Positions 1-6,138 of a stretch of DNA of 12,217 nucleotides are shown here, one piece after another (positions within the stretch are counted from its first letter, which is position 1; every line of letters starts with the position of its first letter). The stretch is from an uncultured Clostridia bacterium (lineage in GTDB: Bacteria; Bacillota; Clostridia; Christensenellales; Pumilibacteraceae). The stretch is taken from positions 1 to 12,217 of the forward strand of contig CANPYH010000036.1 in the NCBI GenBank assembly GCA_947588325.1, read 5' to 3'. The notes beneath the pieces were generated by a model. The model saw nothing but the letters and a program-made list of their open reading frames with translations, did no database searches and had not been told where the DNA came from. A program made the translations under genes and the position numbers.

Positions 1-186
1 GGCAGCATTGTCGGGCAAGGCGGCGGACTGTTGCTGCTATCCCTCCTGACATCGGGGGCGATGTGGGCTTATGCCCGTTTCGTACTCGGGTGCTTGGCGG
101 CTGCGAGCGTGTATTTATACCCAATATTCGGCGCGTTGTGCTTTATATCCGCGGCGGCGCTTGGCGGCGGAGAGAGGAGAAAATGA
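1..186 (+). CDS. C-terminal end of a small hydrophobic (membrane) protein, partial
   Basis: Frame 1 is open from the window edge to a TGA at 184-186 and gives 61 residues. The visible part is hydrophobic, with two likely membrane segments (about residues 9-28 and 34-55) and a short basic tail ending in GERRK, which fits a cytoplasmic C-terminus. The start lies outside the window. Base composition matches the GC-rich genes that follow, so it is part of the host chromosome. I do not recognise the family; two short hydrophobic helices are not enough for a call. It runs in the same direction as smpB but is separated from it by a promoter-like sequence and a hairpin, so it is probably a different transcription unit. 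Confidence 0.55.
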   Translation, partial: GSIVGQGGGLLLLSLLTSGAMWAYARFVLGCLAAASVYLYPIFGALCFISAAALGGGERRK

Positions 187-214
187 GCAATTGTTCCAAA
201 ATGCCGATTTTTAC

Positions 215-243
215 TTGCAAATCTTCGCGCATTGGACTATAAT
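215..243 (+). promoter_or_regulatory. Sigma-A type promoter upstream of smpB
   Basis: TTGCAA (215-220) and a perfect TATAAT (238-243) are separated by exactly 17 bases. This is close to the sigma-70/sigma-A consensus. A start site near 250 would give a leader of about 58 nt before the smpB ATG, and that leader contains the hairpin at 258-288. Confidence 0.7.
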
Positions 244-257
244 ATATTGAGCAACGC

Positions 258-288
258 AAAGGGGCGCTCTCGCAAAGAGGCGCCTTTT
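258..288 (+). terminator. Hairpin with short T run in the smpB leader (terminator or leader hairpin)
   Basis: AAAGG..CGC.TCT pairs with AGA.GCG..CCTTT around a CGCAA loop, followed by only four T residues. It could end transcription of the upstream membrane-protein gene. However, it lies about 8 nt after the start site predicted from the 215-243 promoter, so it would also sit at the very 5' end of the smpB transcript. The short T run makes it a weak intrinsic terminator. Confidence 0.45.
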
Positions 289-307
289 ACTACGGCGGCA
301 GGGTAGC

Positions 308-751
308 ATGGTTAATATCGAGAACAAAAAAGCATCTTTCGACTACGAAATCACGGAGAAGTTCGAGGCGGGGATTGCACTGCTCGGCAGTGAGGTTAAG
401 TCCATCCGCGCAGGTCACGCATATCTTCGCGACGCTTTTTGTTTTGTCGAGAACGGCGAGCTCTTTCTTAAAAACTGCCGCATAGGTCGGTATTCGCCCT
501 CCACCATCTTCCCGCCCGACGAGCTACGGAGCCGCAAACTCCTCTTACACAAGCAGGAAATACGGCGGCTGATAGGCAAGTCGAAGGAGAAGGGGCTGAC
601 CGTTATTCCGCTACGAATGTACTTCAAGGGTCAGCGGGTGAAGGTGGAAATAGCCCTCGCTCGCGGCAAGAAGGCTTACGACAAAAAACAGACGGCGAAG
701 GAGCGCGACGTCAAGCGCGATATGGAGCGCCAGCTCGCCGACATGAGATAG
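308..751 (+). CDS. smpB: SsrA-binding protein SmpB
   Basis: SmpB binds tmRNA (SsrA) and delivers it to stalled ribosomes for trans-translation in the cytoplasm. The 147-residue length is in the usual range. Family hallmarks are all present: the N-terminal ENKKASFDYEI segment (residues 5-15), the GSEVKSIRAGHAYLRDAF block (about 27-44), RSRKLLLHKQEI (about 74-85), and the basic VKVEIALARGKKAYDKKQ block (about 111-128). The charged tail KERDVKRDMERQLADMR is the part that becomes helical in the mRNA channel. The ATG at 308 begins the conserved N-terminus; only a weak purine-rich ribosome site (GGCAGGG) precedes it. It is followed after 31 bases by the antiporter gene on the same strand. The tmRNA gene itself is not in this window. 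Codon use and GC content match the host-like genes downstream. Confidence 0.97.
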   Translation: MVNIENKKASFDYEITEKFEAGIALLGSEVKSIRAGHAYLRDAFCFVENGELFLKNCRIGRYSPSTIFPPDELRSRKLLLHKQEIRRLIGKSKEKGLTVIPLRMYFKGQRVKVEIALARGKKAYDKKQTAKERDVKRDMERQLADMR

Positions 752-782
752 GCGCCTTTCGGACGCTCAAAGGAGACAGATA

Positions 783-2237
783 ATGATTACAGGTATATTG
801 GGTTTTGTCCTCGCTCTCGGCTTGATACTGCTGACGACAAAACTTTGCGGAATGTTATTCAGAAAAATCGGGCTGCCGCAAGTGCTCGGATACATAATAG
901 CGGGTATACTTATCGGTCCCGCCATTTTCGGGCTGATCCCCATCGGGGAGAACGGAGGCTTTGCCCTTATCTCGGCGGGAGAAAGGGTGACCTGGTCGCT
1001 TATTCACCTCGACGAGTTCGAGATCGGCAGCAGCCATTATACCGTGCTCGACGTGTTCTCGAAGGTCGGCGTTATCATGATAATGTTCTCGGCGGGGCTG
1101 GAAACGAACATGGACGACCTGAAAAAGACGGGCTTAAAGGCGACGCTCATAGCCTTTGCGGGCGTCCTCGTGCCCATGGCACTCGGCATACTCGTCAGCC
1201 TGCCCTTCATCGGCAAGATAGACGGCTTTAATTCGGTATTGAACGGCGTGTTCCTCGGCACCATACTCACGGCAACCAGCGTGGCAATAACGGTGTCCGT
1301 ACTCAAGGAACTCGGCAAAATCAACAGCAGGGTGGGCACAATGCTCGTGTCCGCCGCCGTCATAGACGACATTATCGGCATGATAGTCCTTTCCGTCGTG
1401 TCCAGCTTCGCTCCTGGCGGCGCGGGTGCGCTCACGGGTTTTGCCTGGTTCAAGGCGCAATGGTGGGGCACTATCATTATGATTATCTCCTTCTTCGCCG
1501 TCGCGATAGGCGCGGGTATAGGTCTGCATTTCCTGTTCAAGTGGATGGATAAGAAGTGGCCCAACACCCGCCGTCTGCCCATATTAAGCCTTGCCGTATG
1601 CTTTATCTACGCGGTAGTCGCCGAGGAAGTGTTCGGCGTTGCGGATATTACGGGCGCATACATCGCGGGCGTAATGCTCTCGACTATTAACCGAATGGCG
1701 AAGTATACAGACAGGAAGATAGACATAAATAACTACATGCTGTTCGGTCCCGTGTTCTTCGCCTCGGTCGGAATAAATATGGATCTGTCGGGGCTGTTCG
1801 GCAACGGCGGCTGGATGATTATCGTCCTTGCAATACTCTTTGTCGTCGTCGGTTTGCTCGGCAAGGTAGTCGGCTGCGGCGCGGTGGTAAAGTTGGGCAA
1901 GGGCACCTGGCGCGAGGCGGGTATAACGGGCGTAGGCATGATGGCGCGCGGAGAAGTCGCGCTCATTGTCACGCAAAAGGGGCTGGATATAGGCATGATA
2001 CCCGGTTCGTTCATGATTATGACCGTCCTGCTCATTCTCGTTTCGTCAATACTCACGCCCATCCTCCTCAAACTGTTCTTCAAAGGGCATAAGGAAGGCG
2101 GAGACGCTCTGCCCGTAAGCGGCACTGCCGCAGGCGAAGCGGGCGCAACGGGCACAACGGATGGGCCGTCAGTCTCGGCAGATATGCAATCGGATATGCA
2201 AACAAACGCGGCTGACGTGAGCGGCGGGGCGCAATAA
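783..2237 (+). CDS. CPA2-family cation/proton antiporter (Na+/H+ or K+/H+ exchanger)
   Basis: A 484-residue integral membrane protein with about 12-13 hydrophobic segments. It has the CPA2 landmarks: GYIIAGILIGP (about 36-46) in the first transmembrane hairpin, FSAGLETNMDDL (102-113), TATSVAITVSVLKELG (163-178), the ion-binding VIDDIIG with the Asp pair at 195-196, FFASVGINMDL (325-335), and MMARGEVALIVTQKGL (386-401). A DD pair is typical of electrogenic NhaA/NapA-like exchangers, whereas KefC-like proteins carry QD, so Na+/H+ exchange is the better guess; the ion is inference. After the last membrane helix comes a tail of about 45 residues rich in Gly, Ala, Thr and Asp, with no TrkA-N or TrkA-C domain, so nucleotide gating is not evident. 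AAAGGAG at 769-775 supports the ATG at 783. The stop overlaps the next start by one base (TAATG), suggesting translational coupling. Confidence 0.93.
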   Translation: MITGILGFVLALGLILLTTKLCGMLFRKIGLPQVLGYIIAGILIGPAIFGLIPIGENGGFALISAGERVTWSLIHLDEFEIGSSHYTVLDVFSKVGVIMIMFSAGLETNMDDLKKTGLKATLIAFAGVLVPMALGILVSLPFIGKIDGFNSVLNGVFLGTILTATSVAITVSVLKELGKINSRVGTMLVSAAVIDDIIGMIVLSVVSSFAPGGAGALTGFAWFKAQWWGTIIMIISFFAVAIGAGIGLHFLFKWMDKKWPNTRRLPILSLAVCFIYAVVAEEVFGVADITGAYIAGVMLSTINRMAKYTDRKIDINNYMLFGPVFFASVGINMDLSGLFGNGGWMIIVLAILFVVVGLLGKVVGCGAVVKLGKGTWREAGITGVGMMARGEVALIVTQKGLDIGMIPGSFMIMTVLLILVSSILTPILLKLFFKGHKEGGDALPVSGTAAGEAGATGTTDGPSVSADMQSDMQTNAADVSGGAQ

Positions 2238-3676
2238 TGGAGATAGAGAAGAACGACGACATCGAAGTGACCGTGGAGTCACTCGGTTACAGGGGCGAGG
2301 GCGTGGCGAGAATAGACCGCGTCCCCGTTTTCATTGCCGGTGCGCTGGCGGGAGAGCGGGTGCGGGCGCATGTTATCCTTGTTAAGAAGGACTATGCCGT
2401 CGCCAAACTCACCGAGGTGCTGTCTCCGTCACCCGAGCGTCGGGAGCCGCGCTGCCGCTATTTCGGCAAATGCGGCGGGTGCAGCTTGCAGCATATGGAT
2501 TATGCGGCGGGGCTGCGGTTCAAGCGCGGAGCGGTGGCGGACGCCTTGCGAAAAATCGCGCATTGCGACGCCGAGGTAGCCGAGTGCGTGCCGTCAGACG
2601 CGGAGTACGGCTACCGCAACAAGCTCTCTCTGCCCGTGCGGCGGGGAGCGGGCGGCGCGGAAGTCGGGCTGTTCGCGTATAACTCGCACCGTGTGGTGCA
2701 AATAGACGATTGCCCCCTCCAGACGGAGAGGGTTCGCAAGATGATACCCCTGCTTCGCGAGGCGGCGGGCAAGTTCGAGCCGTATGACGAGACGAGCGGC
2801 AGGGGCGAACTGCGCCACTTCGTCGTTCGCGATATGAGCGGGGGAGTGTCGCTTACCGTCGTTGCCGCGCGGGATGTGACGGATAAAGTACGGGCGGCGT
2901 TCTCGGGCATAGGCGCGTCCGAAGTCTGGCTTAACATAAACAGCGGGCGGGACAACGTTATTATGGGGGATAAGACCAAGCTCGTGCTCGGCGAGCGCAG
3001 ACCGCACGAGGCGGCGGGGCTGTCCGCTTACGTCCATCCGCGCGGGTTTATGCAGGTTAACGACGGGGTTATGCGGAAACTTTACGCCGCCGTCATAGAG
3101 CGGGTGAAGGGGATCGGAGCCGAGCGGATTATCGACGCATACAGCGGCGGGGGAGTGCTTACCGCCCTTCTCGCCCCGTCCGCCAAGGAGATTGTCGGCG
3201 TGGAGATCGAGCGCGCGGCGGTGGACTCCGCAGTCGAGCTGGCAAGGGCTAACGGGGTGACTAACGCGCGGCACATCTGCGGCGACTGCGCCAAGGTCCT
3301 GCCGAGGCTGATAGCGTCGGGCACTTCGTCGGGTATGGGTGCGGATACGCAGGCGGAGCCGATTAAACAAGAGGATATGCGGAAGAATACGCAGGCGTGT
3401 GCGGTAGGCACTGCCGACGCGTGTAGCGCGTGTGGCGCGAAGGGCGGGGCAGGGACGCTTATTATTTTGGATCCCCCTCGGAGCGGTTGCGACAGGGCGG
3501 TAACGGAGGCGGTCAACAATGCCGAAGCGACGGTGCTGTATATCTCATGTAATCCGTCCACTCTCGCCCGAGACCTTGCTCTTTTAGGCAACTACGTCCC
3601 CACCGAGATCCTCCCCTTCGACATGTTCCCCCAAACCCCCCACGTCGAGACATTAGTGGTACTCAAGAGGAAGTAA
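2237..3676 (+). CDS. rlmD: 23S rRNA (uracil-5-)-methyltransferase, TrmA/RlmCD/RlmD family
   Basis: SAM-dependent m5U methyltransferase acting on 23S rRNA (U1939 for RlmD; some homologues also or instead modify U747). The order is: an N-terminal TRAM RNA-binding domain (about 5-62), an iron-sulfur cluster set C73/C79/C82 in PRCRYFGKCGGC plus C159, the SAM-binding loop DAYSGGGVLTALLA (300-313), acidic GVEIE (321-325), DPPRSGCD (412-419), and the catalytic SCNPSTLARDL with nucleophile C438. HVETLVVL (469-476) carries the general base E471. At 479 residues it is longer than the roughly 430-residue E. coli enzyme, mainly through an insertion at about 363-406 with a CSAC motif, in a region that is normally short. 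The start overlaps the antiporter stop. The chain ends right after KRK, without the extra C-terminal domain many clostridial members carry; that domain lies in pieces just downstream. The exact target uridine cannot be read from sequence, so the symbol is family-level. Confidence 0.93.
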   Translation: MEIEKNDDIEVTVESLGYRGEGVARIDRVPVFIAGALAGERVRAHVILVKKDYAVAKLTEVLSPSPERREPRCRYFGKCGGCSLQHMDYAAGLRFKRGAVADALRKIAHCDAEVAECVPSDAEYGYRNKLSLPVRRGAGGAEVGLFAYNSHRVVQIDDCPLQTERVRKMIPLLREAAGKFEPYDETSGRGELRHFVVRDMSGGVSLTVVAARDVTDKVRAAFSGIGASEVWLNINSGRDNVIMGDKTKLVLGERRPHEAAGLSAYVHPRGFMQVNDGVMRKLYAAVIERVKGIGAERIIDAYSGGGVLTALLAPSAKEIVGVEIERAAVDSAVELARANGVTNARHICGDCAKVLPRLIASGTSSGMGADTQAEPIKQEDMRKNTQACAVGTADACSACGAKGGAGTLIILDPPRSGCDRAVTEAVNNAEATVLYISCNPSTLARDLALLGNYVPTEILPFDMFPQTPHVETLVVLKRK

Positions 3677-3690
3677 GCCGAAAGGGAAGG

Positions 3691-3899
3691 TTGCTTATTA
3701 AGATGATACATGAATACATCGAAAAGGCTTACGGCTTCACAGTCCATACGGCTTATATTGCCGAAGTCAAGCGCAGTTTGGTTTGCCTATGTACGACGCT
3801 CCCAACGCCGTGGAAGAACTTAAAAGACCTTGTTCGCATTCCACGCCGCAAATGGTCGAGACAATCAAAGAGATCTTGAAGTATTTTGAAAGTATATAA
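3691..3899 (+). pseudogene. Detached RlmD-tail domain (YIAEVKR type), disrupted by a one-base frameshift
   Basis: From ATG 3703 (or TTG 3691, directly after the AGGGAAGG at 3683-3690) the frame reads MIHEYIEKAYGFTVHTAYI and then AEVKRSL, and at about 3781 falls into a basic out-of-frame tail. One frame over, from 3783 to the TAA at 3897-3899, it continues as LPMYDAPNAVEELKRP, then CSHSTPQMVETIKEILKYFESI. Restoring one base, most simply a third G in TTTGGTTTG, joins the halves into one domain containing RSLGLPMYDAPN. From memory, this domain is the C-terminal extension of many clostridial RlmD/TrmA enzymes and also occurs free-standing; its function is unknown to me. Here it begins 26 bases after an RlmD-type gene that lacks the extension. 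It may be a broken free-standing gene, a fossil of the lost tail, or a sequencing error in a short G run. Confidence 0.75.
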
Positions 3900-3904
3900 G
3901 AAAG

Positions 3905-3934
3905 GTAGAGCACAGGAGAAATCTTGTGCTTTAT
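3905..3934 (+). terminator. Hairpin with GAAA loop after the host gene run
   Basis: AGCACAGGA (3909-3917) pairs with TCTTGTGCT (3922-3930) around a GAAA tetraloop, with one G-T wobble, and can be extended outward by four more pairs including wobbles. Only a broken T run follows (TTTATGATTTA). It sits 10 bases after the end of the tail-domain gene, so it probably ends the smpB-to-rlmD transcription unit. Confidence 0.5.
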
Positions 3935-3941
3935 GATTTAT

Positions 3942-3949
3942 GTTACACT
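3942..3949 (+). promoter_or_regulatory. Possible extended -10 promoter for the integrase gene
   Basis: TGTTACACT reads as TGN followed by TACACT, an extended -10 element. The nearest -35-like hexamer, TTGTGC at 3924-3929, is only 14 bases away and overlaps the previous hairpin, so the assignment is weak. Any transcript from here would meet the hairpin at 3954-3983 almost at once. Confidence 0.25.
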
Positions 3950-3953
3950 ATTG

Positions 3954-3983
3954 CCGTACAGCGAAAGCCGTGCGGACTTTTTT
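3954..3983 (+). terminator. Intrinsic terminator or leader hairpin in front of the integrase gene
   Basis: CCGTAC (3954-3959) pairs with GTGCGG (3970-3975) with one wobble. Inside, GC-GAAA-GC forms a second short stem after an A-C mismatch. ACTTTTTT follows, a proper T run. It ends 21 bases before the integrase ATG and so either stops read-through from the host genes or attenuates integrase transcription. Confidence 0.65.
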
Positions 3984-4004
3984 ATTTATAAGGAGAATGA
4001 GAAA

Positions 4005-4958
4005 ATGAAATGCAAGGATTGGTTGCGCGAATGGCTGACCGACTATGTTAAAGTTGCGAGCAAACAGCGTACTTATGAGGGCTACAAAGCGATAGCGGAA
4101 TTACATATCGCGCCGAAACTCGGAGAATACGAGCTGTCCGAAATAACGCCGCTTATTGCGCAAAAGTTTATTACCGAACTTATGGAATCAGGGAATAAGC
4201 GGACGGGGAAAGGGCTGTCTCCTAATTTCGTAAAGTCGATCATCTCCGTTTTGCAAAACTCTCTCAAAACGGCTCACATATTGGGGCTGATCCCCGAATA
4301 CACGGCGGACAAGATCAAGCGCCCGAAGATAGTCGAAAAGCAAGTGAAATGTTTCTCTTTGCCCGAACAAAAAGCGATAGAGAAGAACGTCCTCGAAGGC
4401 AAAAAGTCAAAACTCAAAGGCATAATTATCTGCCTTTACACTGGCCTCAGGATCGGGGAATTGCTCGCCCTCACTTGGAACGATATAGATTTTCAAAATG
4501 CAAGCCTTTCCGTTACAAAGACCTGCCGCGACGGATATATCGACGGAAAGCGTTGCGTTATCGTCGATACTCCCAAGACCGAAACTTCGAGAAGAGTAAT
4601 ACCGTTATCGAAATCGATAATTGAGATTTTGAAAACAATGAAAAAGGAAAAATCCTGCGATTACGTCGTTTCCGAAAAGGGCAGACCCATATTCTTGCGG
4701 AGTTACCAACGGACTTTTGAACTCCTCTTAAAACGGCTCGGAATAGCGCACAAAGGCTTTCACGCGCTCAGGCACACGTTTGCCACCCGTGCCATAGAAT
4801 GCGGAATGGACGTAAAGAGCCTGTCAGAGATACTCGGGCATAAAAATGCGACCATAACTCTCAACCGTTACGCCCACTCTCTTTGGGAGCATAAGTCGGA
4901 AATGATGAACAAACTCGGCAAGCTTTTACAACAAAAAAACGTGCATTCGATACTATGA
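4005..4958 (+). CDS. Tyrosine recombinase/integrase of an integrative element
   Basis: Site-specific recombinase that would cut and rejoin DNA through a phosphotyrosine link. With the ATG at 4005 it has 317 residues: an N-terminal SAM-like core-binding domain (about 1-105, starting CKDWLREWLTDYVKV) and a catalytic domain with the complete active-site set. These are R149 in TGLRIGELLALTW, K191 in TPKTETSRR, H253 and R256 in HALRHTFATR, H279 in EILGHKN, and nucleophile Y289 in TLNRYAHSL. The N-terminal Arm (AP2-like) DNA-binding domain seen in many phage and ICE integrases is missing or very short. An upstream extension to 3924 is possible in frame but would run through two hairpins, while AAGGAG at 3990-3995 fits ATG 4005. 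It lies at the left edge of the island, directly downstream of the RlmD-tail remnant, which suggests insertion near that 3' end. No excisionase gene is visible. Confidence 0.93.
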   Translation: MKCKDWLREWLTDYVKVASKQRTYEGYKAIAELHIAPKLGEYELSEITPLIAQKFITELMESGNKRTGKGLSPNFVKSIISVLQNSLKTAHILGLIPEYTADKIKRPKIVEKQVKCFSLPEQKAIEKNVLEGKKSKLKGIIICLYTGLRIGELLALTWNDIDFQNASLSVTKTCRDGYIDGKRCVIVDTPKTETSRRVIPLSKSIIEILKTMKKEKSCDYVVSEKGRPIFLRSYQRTFELLLKRLGIAHKGFHALRHTFATRAIECGMDVKSLSEILGHKNATITLNRYAHSLWEHKSEMMNKLGKLLQQKNVHSIL

Positions 4959-4976
4959 TAGGTGCACGCTTTCTTT
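4933..4976 (+). terminator. Terminator overlapping the integrase stop
   Basis: CGTGCA (4940-4945) pairs with TGCACG (4963-4968). Flanking A and T runs extend the stem (AAAAAA..., ...CTTTCTTT) with mismatches. The 17-nt loop contains the integrase stop codon. It fits a roughly symmetrical terminator that could act on both strands. Confidence 0.55.
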
Positions 4977-5053
4977 ATGCATTGTAGCATATTTTGCAAT
5001 CAAAGTCAAAGGGGAAATACGGACAGCGTAGTAATTTGTATGAACAATTGTTT

Positions 5054-5088
5054 ATATAAGCGCTTTTCTTATCTTCATCGCTTTATAT
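5054..5088. repeat. Imperfect inverted repeat upstream of the restriction-modification operon
   Basis: ATATAAGCG (5054-5062) and CGCTTTATAT (5079-5088) are inverted copies with a one-base bulge, 16 bases apart; the left arm also contains the perfect palindrome AAGCGCTT (5058-5065). It lies 60-95 bases before the first gene of the operon in an otherwise featureless AT-rich gap, so it may be an operator or a leader hairpin. I could not place a clear promoter in 4977-5148. Confidence 0.35.
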
Positions 5089-5148
5089 GTACATCCATCA
5101 TAGTATTAGGCACACTTTTCCAAAACCGATTGCACATCAATAATCGTT

Positions 5149-6138
5149 ATGGATCAAGTGAAAGACTTACAAAATATCGATATCAAAGAGAATGCTCTGT
5201 GGCACTTGGATAATGCCCTTTTGAACATTCTCTTGAAGGATAAAAGTTCGGGCGGCAACCTCATTTGGGCGACGGACACTTATTCTTCGCGCGGATACGG
5301 TTTTCAGCCGCAAGACCGGATAACGGTAAATTTGATAACGGGCATGCGTGGGAACGTAATAAAACCGCGCGTGGAAAAGTCGCAAAAGGAACAGCGGCAG
5401 CGCATAAAGAACAAAGCCGAAGTATTTACGCCGTCCTGGGTGTGCAATAAGCAAAACAATCTCATAGATAACGCTTGGTTCGGGCGGGAAAACAATTTCA
5501 ACAAAGAGACGGAAAAGGGCTGGGAGACCGTGCACGATAAGGTCGTTTTTCCCAGTGCCGACGGAAAGACATGGCAGGACTATGTAAAGGCTAACCGCAT
5601 GGAGATAACTTGCGGGGAAGCGCCCTATCTTACAAGCCGATATGACGCGGTTACAGGGGAGTTTATCGAATACTCCAACCGCATAGGGCTTCTCGACCGC
5701 AAACTTCGCGTTATAGACGAAAATGTCACCGACGAACAGGAATGGGTTAAGTGGGCGACCGTTGCTTTTCAAGCCACATACGGCTTCGATTTTCAGGGCG
5801 ATAACGTGCTCATTGCAAGGGAAAATTTGTTGTGTTCGTTTATCGACGCTTACTTTGAAAAATTCGGCGTTTTCCCGATAAAAGAATATCTGATTAACAT
5901 TGCCAAAATTTTGGCGTGGAATATCTGGCAAATGGACGGACTTAAATTTGTTATCCCTTATAGCTGCAAACCGATAATAAGCGGACAACTGTCAATGTTC
6001 GACGAGCAAAAAGAAATCGAGTGCCCGGGTTGCGCCAAAAAGGACAATACAAAGCATACGGGAATTTATTGTAAGTTAATGAATTGGACAAGCCGGCACA
6101 CTGAAACATTTAGTTCACAACACGGGAGGTTACATTAA
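5149..6138 (+). CDS. Restriction-modification 'M' subunit, methyltransferase-like protein without NPPY
   Basis: A 329-residue protein resembling, from memory, the small 'restriction endonuclease subunit M' encoded beside GIY-YIG/helicase/methylase proteins. KAEVFTPSWVCNKQNN (about 89-104) is a motif X-like segment of Eco57I-type N6-adenine methyltransferases. MEITCGEAPYLTSRYD (about 149-164) matches the SAM-binding motif I pattern, IGLLDRKLRVI follows, and YGFDFQGDNVLIAREN resembles the acidic motif II/III region. No NPPY/DPPY catalytic tetrapeptide is present, so it probably does not methylate alone. A C-terminal CPGC...H...C cluster (about residues 296-312) could bind zinc. No Shine-Dalgarno sequence precedes ATG 5149, but the frame is closed by a TAG at 5107-5109 and has no other ATG, GTG or TTG upstream, so the start stands. 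Its stop overlaps the next start (TAATG), with GGGAGG just upstream. Likely partner of the 1353-residue protein. Confidence 0.8.
   Translation: MDQVKDLQNIDIKENALWHLDNALLNILLKDKSSGGNLIWATDTYSSRGYGFQPQDRITVNLITGMRGNVIKPRVEKSQKEQRQRIKNKAEVFTPSWVCNKQNNLIDNAWFGRENNFNKETEKGWETVHDKVVFPSADGKTWQDYVKANRMEITCGEAPYLTSRYDAVTGEFIEYSNRIGLLDRKLRVIDENVTDEQEWVKWATVAFQATYGFDFQGDNVLIARENLLCSFIDAYFEKFGVFPIKEYLINIAKILAWNIWQMDGLKFVIPYSCKPIISGQLSMFDEQKEIECPGCAKKDNTKHTGIYCKLMNWTSRHTETFSSQHGRLH

Noticed and set aside
187..307. tmRNA (ssrA) gene near smpB
   Set aside because: No tRNA-like ends, acceptor stem or tag-peptide frame could be found in the intergenic region here or elsewhere in the window.
1037..1582. Long reverse-strand ORFs opposite the antiporter and methyltransferase genes (for example 1037-1582 and 2594-3370)
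   Set aside because: They are antisense shadows of GC-rich genes with clear families on the forward strand, and their proteins show no recognisable domains.
3924..4004. Longer integrase start at 3924
   Set aside because: The frame is open, but the extension would begin inside the first hairpin and run through the second one. The extra residues do not resemble integrase, and AAGGAG fits ATG 4005.
4962..5213. 83-codon forward ORF after the integrase
   Set aside because: It has no ribosome site, an odd Cys/His/Phe-rich composition, and runs out of frame into the M-subunit gene. I treat it as chance.
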